A stretch of DNA of 45,955 bases from Salinivirgaceae bacterium (lineage in GTDB: Bacteria; Bacteroidota; Bacteroidia; Bacteroidales; SZUA-534): assembly GCA_027858735.1 (NCBI GenBank), contig JAQICC010000361.1, positions 1-45,955 on the forward strand, in the 5' to 3' direction. A program made the translations under genes and the position numbers. The notes under the pieces are model-generated. The model had not been told where the DNA came from. It did no database searches and saw nothing but the letters and a program-made list of their open reading frames with translations. Below are positions 34,815 through 43,435 of the stretch, piece after piece. How positions within the stretch are numbered: the first letter of the stretch is position 1; each line of letters begins with the position of its first letter.

Positions 34815-35740
34815 ATACTTACTTTTTTGGCAAATTCTTCAACCTCTTCAATTTTTGGAATAGATGGTTGCGCTCCTTTTCTTGTAACAGAAATGGCTGC
34901 CGCTTTATTGGCTAGCCTAATAGCTGCATCATAATTGATATCGGCAGCCAAATAAGTCGCAAAATATCCATTGAATACATCTCCAGCAGCAGTTGAGTCT
35001 ACTGCATCAACTTTTATTGAAGGTACATATCCTTTATCTCCATTTTTTGAACAGTAATAAACACCCCTGCTACCTAAAGTAATCATAGCGGTATCATTTA
35101 CTTTTTCTAGGAGTTTTTCTGCTGCAAATTCAATACTTGCTTCATCTACAGGGTTTATTCCAATTAATAGTTGAGTTTCAGTTTCATTTGGAGTTATAAT
35201 GTCAACCAAGCGTAATAGTTCATCCGATAAAGCTTGTGCCGGGGCAGGATTCAAAATGGTTTTTACCCCAGCACCTTTAGCAATTTGTAATGCATATTTA
35301 ACGGTTTCTATAGGTATTTCTAATTGCACCAACACCACCTCGGCAAGTTTTATTTCATTCTCCACCGCCTTAATATCATCAATAGAAAGTTTACTGTTTG
35401 AACCCGGTGCCACAACAATAGAATTCTGTCCAGAAACCTCATCAACCAAAATAACAGCAATTCCCGAAGGCATATCTTGGTCAATAGAAATATTACTCGT
35501 ATCAATATTGTCTTTTTGGTAACCGTAAAGGGCATTTTTACCGAAATCGTCGTCCCCAACTTTTGCAATGAACATAACATCGCCACCAGCTCGTGAGGCT
35601 GCTACTGCCTGATTTGCTCCTTTGCCTCCAGCTACCATATAAAATTCATTCCCCATTATTGTTTCTCCTGGTAAGGGTAACTTAGGTGAAGTAACCACCA
35701 TATCAGTATTGCTACTTCCTATTACTACAATCTTTCCCAT
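34811..35740 (-). CDS. rbsK: Ribokinase-family carbohydrate kinase
   Basis: This is a PfkB-family kinase of 309 residues from the ATG at 35740. A GTG two codons earlier is the alternative start, but MGKIVVIGSSNTDMV is the normal beginning. Motifs are GGKGANQAVAA (substrate site), a G-rich segment with IVVAPGSN, and the catalytic-base region DSTAAGDVFNGYF. It would phosphorylate D-ribose, or a similar sugar, with ATP in the cytoplasm. It lies between the transporter and EEP genes in one operon under the LacI-type operators. Confidence 0.88.
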   Translation of the reverse strand: MGKIVVIGSSNTDMVVTSPKLPLPGETIMGNEFYMVAGGKGANQAVAASRAGGDVMFIAKVGDDDFGKNALYGYQKDNIDTSNISIDQDMPSGIAVILVDEVSGQNSIVVAPGSNSKLSIDDIKAVENEIKLAEVVLVQLEIPIETVKYALQIAKGAGVKTILNPAPAQALSDELLRLVDIITPNETETQLLIGINPVDEASIEFAAEKLLEKVNDTAMITLGSRGVYYCSKNGDKGYVPSIKVDAVDSTAAGDVFNGYFATYLAADINYDAAIRLANKAAAISVTRKGAQPSIPKIEEVEEFAKKVSI

Positions 35741-35745
35741 ATACA

Positions 35746-36741
35746 CTATACTTTTGCCATAATTATTAATCCAATACCTGCAGCAAATAATAAGAACATT
35801 AAGGCTATTAAACCGTTGGTTCCTTTTGGTGCATTTTTAAACTCTTTCCAAATAAATACACCCCAAATTGCTGCAACCATGGTTGCTCCTTGTCCGAGTC
35901 CGTATGATATTGCAAAACCTGCTTCACCTGCAGCAATCATATTCAATAACATACCAATACACCATATAATACCCCCTAAAATTCCAATTAAATGCAATTT
36001 AGGAGTGCCCTGTTTAAAGTAATCTTTATAAGTAACTTTACTTCCGCTAATGGGTTTGTACATAAAAAAAGTGTTGAATAGAAAATTAGAAATAAAAATT
36101 CCAAGAGCAAACACAAACACTGCTGTGTAAGCTGTAAGTTTACCACTTTCAATAACAGCAAATTCAGATGACATTGAAGCTGCCACAAAACGGTAAAAGA
36201 AGCCCATTAAAATACCTGCCGCCACTGATATAAGAATGCCTTTTGTTGTTGCAGCCCCTTGTGAAATTCGCTTGTATGCAATGGCATCAACAATAATGGC
36301 AACAGTAACCAAACCTACACCAGCAAATAATAACACAGCATTACCATCGGGTGCAGCCATATAATTTACCAATACTCCTTGTACTAAGGCTATACCTATA
36401 CCAATGGGAAAAGCAATGGCCATGCCTGCAATATCAATTGCAGCAACCAAAAGCAAATTGGCGATATTAAAAATTACTCCACCCAATAATGCCAACATAA
36501 TGGCGTTCATTGATGCCTGAGCTAAATTTGGAATAAAAGCTTGACCGCTTTCACCAGAACTTCCTAAAGTAAATCCGAATATTAGCGTTAGAATAATAAC
36601 ACCCAGAGTATAATCCCAATAAAACAGAGGAAAACCCCACTCTTTTGAAGCGAGTTTTTGGGTATTGGCCCATGAACCCCAACATAACATAGTTACTACA
36701 CAAAGCAATACTGCTAAAGAATACGATTGAATAATGTACAT
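35746..36741 (-). CDS. GRP-family sugar permease (glucose/ribose porter type)
   Basis: This 331-residue protein has about ten membrane helices, in the drug/metabolite transporter superfamily. The start MLCWGSWANTQKL and the internal GGVIFNIANLLLVAAI, FPIGIGIALVQGVLVNY and AISYGLGQGATMVAAIWGVFIWKEF are typical of GRP/RhaT-type sugar porters. It probably imports the sugar phosphorylated by the neighbouring ribokinase. It is the first gene of the operon behind the LacI-controlled promoter at 36.87-36.90 kb. Confidence 0.85.
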   Translation of the reverse strand: MYIIQSYSLAVLLCVVTMLCWGSWANTQKLASKEWGFPLFYWDYTLGVIILTLIFGFTLGSSGESGQAFIPNLAQASMNAIMLALLGGVIFNIANLLLVAAIDIAGMAIAFPIGIGIALVQGVLVNYMAAPDGNAVLLFAGVGLVTVAIIVDAIAYKRISQGAATTKGILISVAAGILMGFFYRFVAASMSSEFAVIESGKLTAYTAVFVFALGIFISNFLFNTFFMYKPISGSKVTYKDYFKQGTPKLHLIGILGGIIWCIGMLLNMIAAGEAGFAISYGLGQGATMVAAIWGVFIWKEFKNAPKGTNGLIALMFLLFAAGIGLIIMAKV

Positions 36742-36777
36742 ACTTTAATTTTTAAGGTTTAGCATTTTTAATTAAAT

Positions 36778-36795
36778 AGCACAATCGTTTGTGCT
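36778..36795. promoter_or_regulatory. LacI-family operator O1
   Basis: AGCACAATCGTTTGTGCT is an 18-bp palindrome with one mismatched base pair and a central CG, the classic LacI-family operator form. It lies in the leader of the permease-ribokinase operon. It matches O2 at 15 of 18 positions, with centres 78 bp apart, which would allow looping by a tetramer. The regulator gene is immediately upstream. Confidence 0.78.
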
Positions 36796-36855
36796 TATAC
36801 TGAAAAAAAAATCGATTGCTAAATTTGAGAAAGAATACATCAACCACCACAAATT

Positions 36856-36873
36856 AGAACAATCGTTTGAGCA
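36856..36873. promoter_or_regulatory. LacI-family operator O2
   Basis: AGAACAATCGTTTGAGCA shares the AACAATCGTTTG core with O1. It overlaps the edge of the predicted -7 element and the expected transcription start, so bound repressor would block initiation. Confidence 0.75.
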
Positions 36874-36903
36874 AACTTAGACAATATTTTTGAATTGCAC
36901 AAA
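36872..36903 (-). promoter_or_regulatory. Promoter of the permease-ribokinase-EEP operon
   Basis: On the minus strand, TTTG (36903-36900) is followed after 20 nt by TAAGTTTG (36879-36872), a full match to the Bacteroidota consensus. Transcription would start near 36866, giving a leader of about 125 nt that contains O1. Confidence 0.75.
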
Positions 36904-36938
36904 ATAATTATTTATTTTAAGAACTATAAGTTTATATA

Positions 36939-37958
36939 TTAGCGTATTGTACACACAGAATTGCGTTCAATAAGTTTGATTGGAATAATTTTTGAATCAG
37001 TCTCATAACTTTCATCTTCAATTCGATTTAAGATATACTCAACTGCATATTCACCAATAATTTCAGAATTTTGTTTAACTGTAGTAATGGGTGGATTTAG
37101 GTAAGAAACATAAGGTTGGTCATCGAAAATAATAAGAGAAATATCATTGGGTATCGTTAATCCTTCTTCCTTAACAGCTTGTAAAACCCCCAGACCAATT
37201 AAATTACTCATAGCAAAAATAGCGGTAGGCCTATTTTTCAGTTGGAGCAATTCCTTTGTATATTTAAAGCCATTTTCAACACCAAACTCTACTCCTACAA
37301 TTAAACTTTCGTCTGCAAATATCCCAGCTTCTTCTATGGCCTTTTGGTATCCTCTTCTTCGCTCTTTTACTGGTTCAATAGTTTCATCACCTTTTAATAA
37401 TGCAATTCGTTGGTGGCCATTTTCAATTAAGTGTTTAGTGGCAATATATCCCCCATTAAAATTATCGGACGTTACGTATGGAATACTTGAATTATTGAAA
37501 TATCTATCAACAAAAATTATCGGAATTTTTATTTTGGTAATCTCCTTAAAATGGTCAAATGATATACCAACCGGAGCTGCAATTATTGCATCTACCTGAC
37601 GATTAAGCATATTTCGCACTTGTTGCTTTTCTTTCTCTACATTTTCCTCAGCATCAACCAATAATATTGAATAATTGGCAGCCGAAGCAGCTTTTTCAAT
37701 ATGCTTTGCCATCATGGAGAAAAAGGGATTTGCAATATCGGGTATCATTAACCCAATTGAAAAAGTTCTTGATGCACGAAGCCCCTTGGCGACCATATTA
37801 GGTGAATAATTATTATCTTTAGCATAGTTCATAACACTCTTAACTGTTTTATCGCTAATTCGAAACTCTTTTGCCTTTCCGTTTAAAACGCGAGATACGG
37901 TTCCAACAGATAGTTTCAAATCGGCTGCAATAGTTTTAAGTGTTACTTTTTTTGCCAT
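36939..37958 (-). CDS. LacI-family transcriptional regulator
   Basis: This 339-residue protein has an N-terminal helix-turn-helix (VTLKTIAADLKLSVGTVSRVLNGK) and hinge (YSPNMVAKGLRASRT), followed by a periplasmic-binding-protein-like effector domain starting IGLMIPDIANPFFSMMAKHIE. It probably binds the two palindromes between its own stop and the permease gene and represses the sugar operon until the sugar, perhaps ribose, is present. It may also act at susC, where an AATCGTTT core lies in the promoter spacer. Confidence 0.93.
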   Translation of the reverse strand: MAKKVTLKTIAADLKLSVGTVSRVLNGKAKEFRISDKTVKSVMNYAKDNNYSPNMVAKGLRASRTFSIGLMIPDIANPFFSMMAKHIEKAASAANYSILLVDAEENVEKEKQQVRNMLNRQVDAIIAAPVGISFDHFKEITKIKIPIIFVDRYFNNSSIPYVTSDNFNGGYIATKHLIENGHQRIALLKGDETIEPVKERRRGYQKAIEEAGIFADESLIVGVEFGVENGFKYTKELLQLKNRPTAIFAMSNLIGLGVLQAVKEEGLTIPNDISLIIFDDQPYVSYLNPPITTVKQNSEIIGEYAVEYILNRIEDESYETDSKIIPIKLIERNSVCTIR

Positions 37959-38074
37959 TTATGGTAAATAAAATTGGATTCAATAAGCAAGTTAATACGC
38001 CAAATATAAAAAAATATAAATTGGTTTAGACCTTATGCTTTAAGGAATATTATTTATGAAGGCTGTTTAACTCA

Positions 38075-38244
38075 ACGATGTTATTTGCATATTTTAAACA
38101 ATTCCGTCGCAAATAATCCTTTAATTTTCAAACAATAATCACCTGCGACGGTTTTTTCCCCATCTCAATATTCACAGGATTAAAACCCCGTGCTATTGAT
38201 ATTCATGATTATCAAGGCTTTTTAATCGCAATATTAAACTACAT
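38075..38244. repeat. Dispersed intergenic repeat, copy 2
   Basis: This is homologous to 13239-13428: GTTATTTG, stem CCGTCGCA (38104-38111) with TGCGACGG (38144-38151), then TTTTTT, and the shared right end with TTGATATTCA and AAACTACA. Like copy 1, it lies between two leftward genes. It occupies the middle of the 443-bp gap between the LacI and GH3 genes. Confidence 0.8.
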
Positions 38245-38271
38245 ATTTTACCATTAGCTCACTACATTTTG

Positions 38272-38309
38272 AGACCTAACAAGTTCTATAATCCAATAGG
38301 TCTTTTTTT
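38272..38309 (+). terminator. Terminator-like hairpin
   Basis: AGACCTA (38272-38278) and TAGGTCT (38297-38303) form a 7-bp stem with an 18-nt loop, followed by six more Ts on the plus strand. No plus-strand gene ends here. It may serve as a weak terminator for antisense transcription or be part of a repeat. Confidence 0.35.
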
Positions 38310-38401
38310 AATCTAATGAAATCCTCATGCGAGGGGAGCAAATATTTTCATTCGAACTCACACCATGAGACATCATTAAAACACAAACGCTTAAACACGT
38401 G

Positions 38402-40486
38402 TTAAAGAAATGAAATAGTGCCTTTAAGTTTTATATTATTAGATGCTGAACCTACTAAAATTTCAAAATCACCGGCCTCCACTTTCCAGCTTTTAGTGTC
38501 AATATCATAAAAAGCAAAATCTTCTTTTTGAAGATGTATTTCAACACCAACTTTTTTATTCTTCTCTATATCTTGTTTTTTGAATGCTTTCAGTTCTTTC
38601 TTCGGACGGATTACGGATGATTCCTTATCGGCCACATAAATCTGTGCTACTTCTGCCCCATCAAATTTTCCTGTGTTTGCCAATTCAAATTTAACTGATA
38701 CATAAAAATCATCTAGCTTTCCATCAACCTTAACAAGCAAGTTCGAATATTCAAATTTTGAATATGATAAACCATGACCAAAATGATAAAGAGGTTCAAT
38801 TTGTTTATGATCGTACCAACGGTAACCTACCATTATACCTTCATCGTACGCAACATCATACACCGCTGTATTTGCATCAAAATCATTTGGCCAATCTGAG
38901 TAAAGACTTTCACCTTCTGGAATGTAGGGATATCCCGGAGAATCTTTAAATTGCTTTTCGATGGTTATAGGCAGTTTACCTGATGGATTTACTTTGCCGG
39001 ATATTATTTCAGCTAAGGCTTTATACCCTATTTGTCCTGGATACCAAGAATATAGAATTGCTTTTACCTTGTTATTCCATAATGTCATATTTCTACCACC
39101 ACCACTATTCACAACAACAATTATATTTTTATTAAGCGCGGCATATCTCAAAATTAAATTGCTTATACTTTCCTGAAAATCGAATGAGCTATCCCAACCT
39201 TCACTATCTAATGTTCCAATACTTAGAATAATGGTTTCAGCACTTTTAATTTGCGCATCGGTTGGATCTTTTTTATAATTAATTTTATCTCCAAACTCAT
39301 TTTGTAAGCCCTTTAGCATGGTAACATTATTATAGCCTTCAACGGTTGCTGCTCCCCCTCCTGATGGTATTTCTTCAACAAACTGTCCTGTCAATAACAC
39401 TGCACTCACTTTTTCAGGATTCAATGGCAATAAATTTGTGTCGTTTCTTAAAAGTACAATCCCTTCCCGAGCAGTTTGCAATGCTACCTTTTCGTGTTCA
39501 TAAAATTTATTTAAATAGCTTATATCTTTTTGAGGCCTTTGATCGAAACCCATTGCCAAACTAGTTGCCAAAATATTCTGTGCCATCCTGTCAATTTCAC
39601 CTTCAGCAACTTTACCTTCATTTAGCAAATGCTTTGCATTGCTTCGAACATAAATATCTCCCAGTGCTGTTAAATCAGGTTGGCTCTCATCTCCATGTCC
39701 GGGCATGTCAATATCCAAACCCGATTTTATGGCTTTTTCAGGATTGTAAATAGACCACCAATCGGACATTACCAGCCATTTATAGCCCAATTGCTCACGC
39801 AACAAATCATTAATAACAAAACTACTTTCAGCTGCATACTCTCCATTTACTAAATTGTATGAAGTCATTACAGCCATTACACCAGCCTCTATTCCGGCTT
39901 TAAAAGCCGGCAAATAAATTTCGTGCAATTCTCGCAAGCCCAACACCGAATTCGATTTACGCCGCATATAATCGGTATTATTAGCCACAAAATGCTTAAG
40001 AGTTGCAATTGTGCCTGTGCTTTGCATACCTACTACATAGTTTTCAATCATACGAGCTGCTAAAAATGGGTCTTCTCCAAAATACTCAAAGTTTCTTCCA
40101 TTTTGCGAAATGCGGTAAATGTTCATACCTGGTCCAAGTAAAAAATGGGCTCCACCTGCACGGCATTCTTCACCAATGCTTTTGGCATAATCGTGCGACA
40201 ATTGCGTATTCCATGTAGAGGCTAGTAACAATGGACAAGGAAATGCGACGGATTTTTCCATTTGATCGGGCAAATCCCTTCTAATATTTACACCTTGAGT
40301 TGCATCAGTCATATAGAGTTTTGGCAAATTGGCCTCATCAACTTCTTTTATATAGAAAAAGTTATGCCCTCCAATTAGCTCTATACGTTCATCAATAGTT
40401 AAAGTTTTTACTATAGATTCAGCTTTGGCCAACGCTTGTTTATATGATATAACTGGCTTAAATACAGGTTTTTGTGATTTTTTCAT
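38402..40486 (-). CDS. Glycoside hydrolase family 3 enzyme
   Basis: This 694-residue protein has the GH3 N-terminal barrel with substrate-binding TDATQGVN, KHFVANN and the nucleophile Asp in VMSDWWSIYN. An alpha/beta second domain and a C-terminal fibronectin-III-like domain (NTGKFDGAEVAQIYV) follow. No signal peptide is visible, so it is probably cytoplasmic and acts on imported glycosides. GH3 enzymes are mostly exo-beta-glycosidases; the sugar cannot be read from the sequence. It lies upstream of the LacI gene with a long gap and probably has its own promoter. Confidence 0.92.
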   Translation of the reverse strand: MKKSQKPVFKPVISYKQALAKAESIVKTLTIDERIELIGGHNFFYIKEVDEANLPKLYMTDATQGVNIRRDLPDQMEKSVAFPCPLLLASTWNTQLSHDYAKSIGEECRAGGAHFLLGPGMNIYRISQNGRNFEYFGEDPFLAARMIENYVVGMQSTGTIATLKHFVANNTDYMRRKSNSVLGLRELHEIYLPAFKAGIEAGVMAVMTSYNLVNGEYAAESSFVINDLLREQLGYKWLVMSDWWSIYNPEKAIKSGLDIDMPGHGDESQPDLTALGDIYVRSNAKHLLNEGKVAEGEIDRMAQNILATSLAMGFDQRPQKDISYLNKFYEHEKVALQTAREGIVLLRNDTNLLPLNPEKVSAVLLTGQFVEEIPSGGGAATVEGYNNVTMLKGLQNEFGDKINYKKDPTDAQIKSAETIILSIGTLDSEGWDSSFDFQESISNLILRYAALNKNIIVVVNSGGGRNMTLWNNKVKAILYSWYPGQIGYKALAEIISGKVNPSGKLPITIEKQFKDSPGYPYIPEGESLYSDWPNDFDANTAVYDVAYDEGIMVGYRWYDHKQIEPLYHFGHGLSYSKFEYSNLLVKVDGKLDDFYVSVKFELANTGKFDGAEVAQIYVADKESSVIRPKKELKAFKKQDIEKNKKVGVEIHLQKEDFAFYDIDTKSWKVEAGDFEILVGSASNNIKLKGTISFL

Positions 40487-40580
40487 TCTTTTAATGTCTT
40501 TTTATAGTATTAATCGATAAAATAGTACACTGATAGTAATGCGAAAATATGATTTATTAAGATTTCAAATATCACCTAAG

Positions 40581-40779
40581 TTGAGCGATTCGAACAAAGT
40601 GAAGAGGCGCTTTACTTAGGTATAACCCTCCCGACCTCCGGTACGGAACAGGCTGACCTAGGAATTGTTGGTTTTCACATTTTGAGTAGCCTGCCCCGAT
40701 TATTTCGGGGAAACGAAAAGTATGAAAACTTTACAAGACCTCAGTCGATTGAGCAGATTTGCGATAGCGAATCGCTCAA
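40581..40779. mobile_element. MITE-like element with 12-bp inverted ends
   Basis: TTGAGCGATTCG (40581-40592) and its exact reverse complement CGAATCGCTCAA (40768-40779) delimit about 199 bp without a gene. It includes the palindrome CCCCGATTATTTCGGGG near 40695. The right end abuts a broken recombinase gene. An 8-bp inverted pair ACCTAAGT/ACTTAGGT (40574-40581 and 40614-40621) overlaps the left end. No clear target duplication is visible. Confidence 0.55.
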
Positions 40780-40780
40780 T

Positions 40781-41005
40781 TTGGGTTATACTGCCCGTCA
40801 TAGCTTTTCGACCGTATTAAAACGCTCTGGTGTTTCAATAGAATTTATTTCTGAAAGTCTGAGCCACAATGACCTGCGGACTACGGAGCTTTATCTTGAT
40901 AGCTTTGAGGATGAAAAGAAGAAGGAGGTTGCTAAGCATCTTACTTCTTTTAAAACCCAATTAAAAATCAAGTTTCTTAAAAGTACTGCCCAAGCTTTAG
41001 GGTAA
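40781..41005 (+). pseudogene. C-terminal remnant of a tyrosine recombinase
   Basis: About 75 codons match the end of Bacteroidota tyrosine integrases: YTARHSFST (the HxxR region), FISESLSHNDLRTTELYLDSFEDEKKKEVAK with the second His and the catalytic Tyr in ELYLDS. The N-terminal DNA-binding and first catalytic segments are missing. They are replaced by the MITE-like element, although an open frame by chance continues back to 40682. It marks past insertion of a mobile element between the sugar and nickel loci. Confidence 0.85.
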
Positions 41006-41077
41006 GGAACTTCAATTGTAAAAGAAGGGTTGAGTATTAAAATACTAAAAAAATAGTAGGAAAAAGTAAATCCATTA

Positions 41078-41108
41078 TTGGATATGTTCAAAAATATGTA
41101 TAGTTTTG
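41078..41108 (+). promoter_or_regulatory. nikR promoter
   Basis: TTG (41078-41080) is followed after 20 nt by TAGTTTTG (41101-41108), a good match to the Bacteroidota promoter. The expected start near 41114 is just ahead of the NikR operator, so NikR can repress its own gene. Confidence 0.7.
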
Positions 41109-41117
41109 ACGTCGTAA

Positions 41118-41144
41118 GTAACACGAATATAATAAAAGTAACAC
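41118..41144. promoter_or_regulatory. Predicted NikR operator at nikR
   Basis: There are two direct copies of GTAACAC, at 41118-41124 and 41138-41144, 20 bp apart start to start (two helical turns). The second ends 1 bp before the nikR ATG. The same arrangement occurs before the TonB receptor gene. Confidence 0.75.
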
Positions 41145-41145
41145 T

Positions 41146-41547
41146 ATGCCTGTTATTCGTTTTGGCGTATCATTAGAAAAAGAACTTTTAGAAGCACTGG
41201 ATAACTATGCTTCCGAGAACCAGTTTACCAATCGTTCACAGGCAATCCGTAATCTGATAAATAATAATATAGTAACCAGTAAATGGCAATGCAATAATAT
41301 TGTAGCAGGTTCAATAACTCTTGTTTACGACCACCATAAAAGAGATTTATTAACTAACCTTACCAATGTTCAGCACGATTATCACAATGTAATTCTCTCA
41401 TCCCAGCATTTTCATTTAGAAAAAGATATTTGCATGGAAATTATAGCAGTTAAGGGACAAGCAGCAATACTTACTATACTTGCCGATAAGCTTATTGCTA
41501 TAAAAGGCATTCAACATGGCAAATTAACGATGAGCAGAGCAGGGTAA
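41146..41547 (+). CDS. nikR: Nickel-responsive regulator NikR
   Basis: This 133-residue protein has the NikR layout. An N-terminal ribbon-helix-helix (RFGVSLEKELLEALDNYASENQFTNRSQAIRNLI) is followed by an ACT-like metal-binding domain with VQHDYH and QHFHLEKDICMEI. The latter contain the His-x-His and Cys positions that bind nickel in the family. It binds DNA when nickel is plentiful and represses uptake genes. It stands at the head of the nickel locus, and matching direct repeats precede it and the receptor gene. Confidence 0.93.
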   Translation: MPVIRFGVSLEKELLEALDNYASENQFTNRSQAIRNLINNNIVTSKWQCNNIVAGSITLVYDHHKRDLLTNLTNVQHDYHNVILSSQHFHLEKDICMEIIAVKGQAAILTILADKLIAIKGIQHGKLTMSRAG

Positions 41548-41564
41548 AAAAATTTACCATTTGA

Positions 41565-41591
41565 GTAACACGATATAATTTAAAGTAACAC
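41565..41591. promoter_or_regulatory. Predicted NikR operator at the TonB receptor gene
   Basis: GTAACAC at 41565-41571 and 41585-41591 has the same direct orientation and 20-bp spacing as the nikR site, and the intervening AT-rich bases are also similar. It lies 17 bp before the receptor start. Confidence 0.77.
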
Positions 41592-41607
41592 GTATTAATT
41601 TTAATAA

Positions 41608-43434
41608 ATGGAAATAAGAAAAAAATTTAATGCAGTAGTATTTCTATTAATTGTTTGGCAATATGCTGCATTGTCCCAAGAAAGATTAAAAGACACTATC
41701 GCGATAGATGAAGTGATTGTAACAGGCTCTAAAATTGAAGTTTCCAGAAAATTAATACCTGTTTCCGTATCGCAAATATCAAAACAAAACATTGAGAACA
41801 CTGGAGAAACAAACATTTTACCCACTATAAGCAACTATTCGCCCGGAGTATTTGTAACCGAAAGAAACATATTAGGATTCGGTGTTTCTTCGGGAGGTTC
41901 AGGGGCTATTAGTATTCGGGGAATAAGTGGTTCTCCTAATACCAACGTTTTGGTGTTAATGGATGGACATCCTCAATATCAGGGTATTTTCGGACATCCA
42001 TTGCCCGATGCGTATGTAGCATCGGATGTAGAAAAGGTAGAAATTATTCGCGGCCCGGCGTCAATACTTTATGGTTCAAATGCAATGGCAGGGGTGGTTA
42101 ATATAATTACTAAACAACAACAGACCGATGGTTTTAATACACATTTAGAAGCATCTTATGGTTCTTACAATACTCAGAAATACTCTGGGACAGTTGGCTA
42201 CAAGAAAAATAAACTAAGTTTATTTGCTTCAATAAATCATGACCAAACCAATGGTATCCGTGAAAATACCGATTTTAAGATTACAAATGGGTATACAAAG
42301 GTCTCTTATCAAGTAAATAAATATTTAAAGCTAACGGGGGATATTAATCTGGCCAAATACAATGCTAACGATAATGGTTCGGTTTACTTAGAAGAACCTG
42401 CTCCCTTTAATATTGATATCGCACGGGGAAAAACATCCTTTTCAATTGAAAACAGCTATAAAACCCTTACCGGAGCATTAAAATTATATCACAATTTCGG
42501 CACACACAACTTATCCGATGGATGGCACTCAACAGATAGAAATAGTGGTGTTATGGTTTTTCAAACCATGCAGCTATTTAAGGGAAATAAGCTAACAGCA
42601 GGAATAGATGCCAAACAATATGGAGGCAAAGGTAATAGTGGAATGGCAAAAGACAGCCTCGTAACTATCAACGAAATTGCTTTTTATACCTATATGCAGC
42701 AAACCTTTTTACAAAAAATTACAATAAGTGCCGGATTAAGAGTGGAAAATAATTCAAATTATGGCAATGAGTTTGTTCCTATGGTAGGCGTAAACTATAA
42801 TCCTATTGCATCAACGACTATAAAATCTTCCATTTCGAAAGGATTTCGCAGCCCAACAGTTATGGAGATGTACCTGTTTGCTCCTAACCCAAATTTAGAG
42901 CCTGAGCGCATGATAAACTACGAAATTGGTTGGTTGCAAAGTTCCATTAACAAAAGGTTAAACACAGAATTAACCCTATTTACAGCCATAGGAGATAATT
43001 TAATTCAAACAACAGGCCAATACCCAAACCTAAAACGTGATAACATAGGAACATTTTCAAATAAAGGAATTGAAATTTCAGCAAAAATCAGAGCAAGTAA
43101 AAATATATTCATCCATAGTAATTATAGCTACCTGTTCATAGAAAAACCTGTATTAGCCGCTCCTAGGCAACAAATTAATATTAGTGTAAATTATAGTTAT
43201 AAAATATTTAATTTGAATATTTCGTCACAGCACATCGAAAAACTATATATCTCTACAAATCCTGAAAAAACAAATAGTTATACATTGCTAAATGCCAGAT
43301 TAGGTGTGCAAATCCAAAAATATCTGAATGTTTTCATTTTAGGCAACAACTTGTTAAATCAGAATTACCAAATAAACTATGGATATCTGATGCCAAAAAT
43401 TAATTTTTTGGCAGGTATAAAACTAAAATTTTAA
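41608..43434 (+). CDS. TonB-dependent receptor, probably for nickel
   Basis: This 608-residue outer-membrane receptor has a signal peptide (1-23, ending ALSQ), a TonB box-like IAIDEVIVTGSK, and a plug with SIRGISGS, VLVLMDGHP, DVEKVEIIRGPASILYGSNAMAGVVNIITK. A compact barrel follows, ending in NFLAGIKLKF. It lacks the SusC-type N-terminal domain and has the size of metal or metallophore receptors. A NikR operator directly upstream and a NicO/UreH-type permease downstream point to nickel or a nickel chelate as the substrate. Confidence 0.9.
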   Translation: MEIRKKFNAVVFLLIVWQYAALSQERLKDTIAIDEVIVTGSKIEVSRKLIPVSVSQISKQNIENTGETNILPTISNYSPGVFVTERNILGFGVSSGGSGAISIRGISGSPNTNVLVLMDGHPQYQGIFGHPLPDAYVASDVEKVEIIRGPASILYGSNAMAGVVNIITKQQQTDGFNTHLEASYGSYNTQKYSGTVGYKKNKLSLFASINHDQTNGIRENTDFKITNGYTKVSYQVNKYLKLTGDINLAKYNANDNGSVYLEEPAPFNIDIARGKTSFSIENSYKTLTGALKLYHNFGTHNLSDGWHSTDRNSGVMVFQTMQLFKGNKLTAGIDAKQYGGKGNSGMAKDSLVTINEIAFYTYMQQTFLQKITISAGLRVENNSNYGNEFVPMVGVNYNPIASTTIKSSISKGFRSPTVMEMYLFAPNPNLEPERMINYEIGWLQSSINKRLNTELTLFTAIGDNLIQTTGQYPNLKRDNIGTFSNKGIEISAKIRASKNIFIHSNYSYLFIEKPVLAAPRQQINISVNYSYKIFNLNISSQHIEKLYISTNPEKTNSYTLLNARLGVQIQKYLNVFILGNNLLNQNYQINYGYLMPKINFLAGIKLKF

Positions 43435-43435
43435 T

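Noticed and set aside
40682-40780. N-terminal part of the recombinase ORF
   Set aside because: The first 33 residues are encoded by the MITE-like repeat and do not resemble an integrase.
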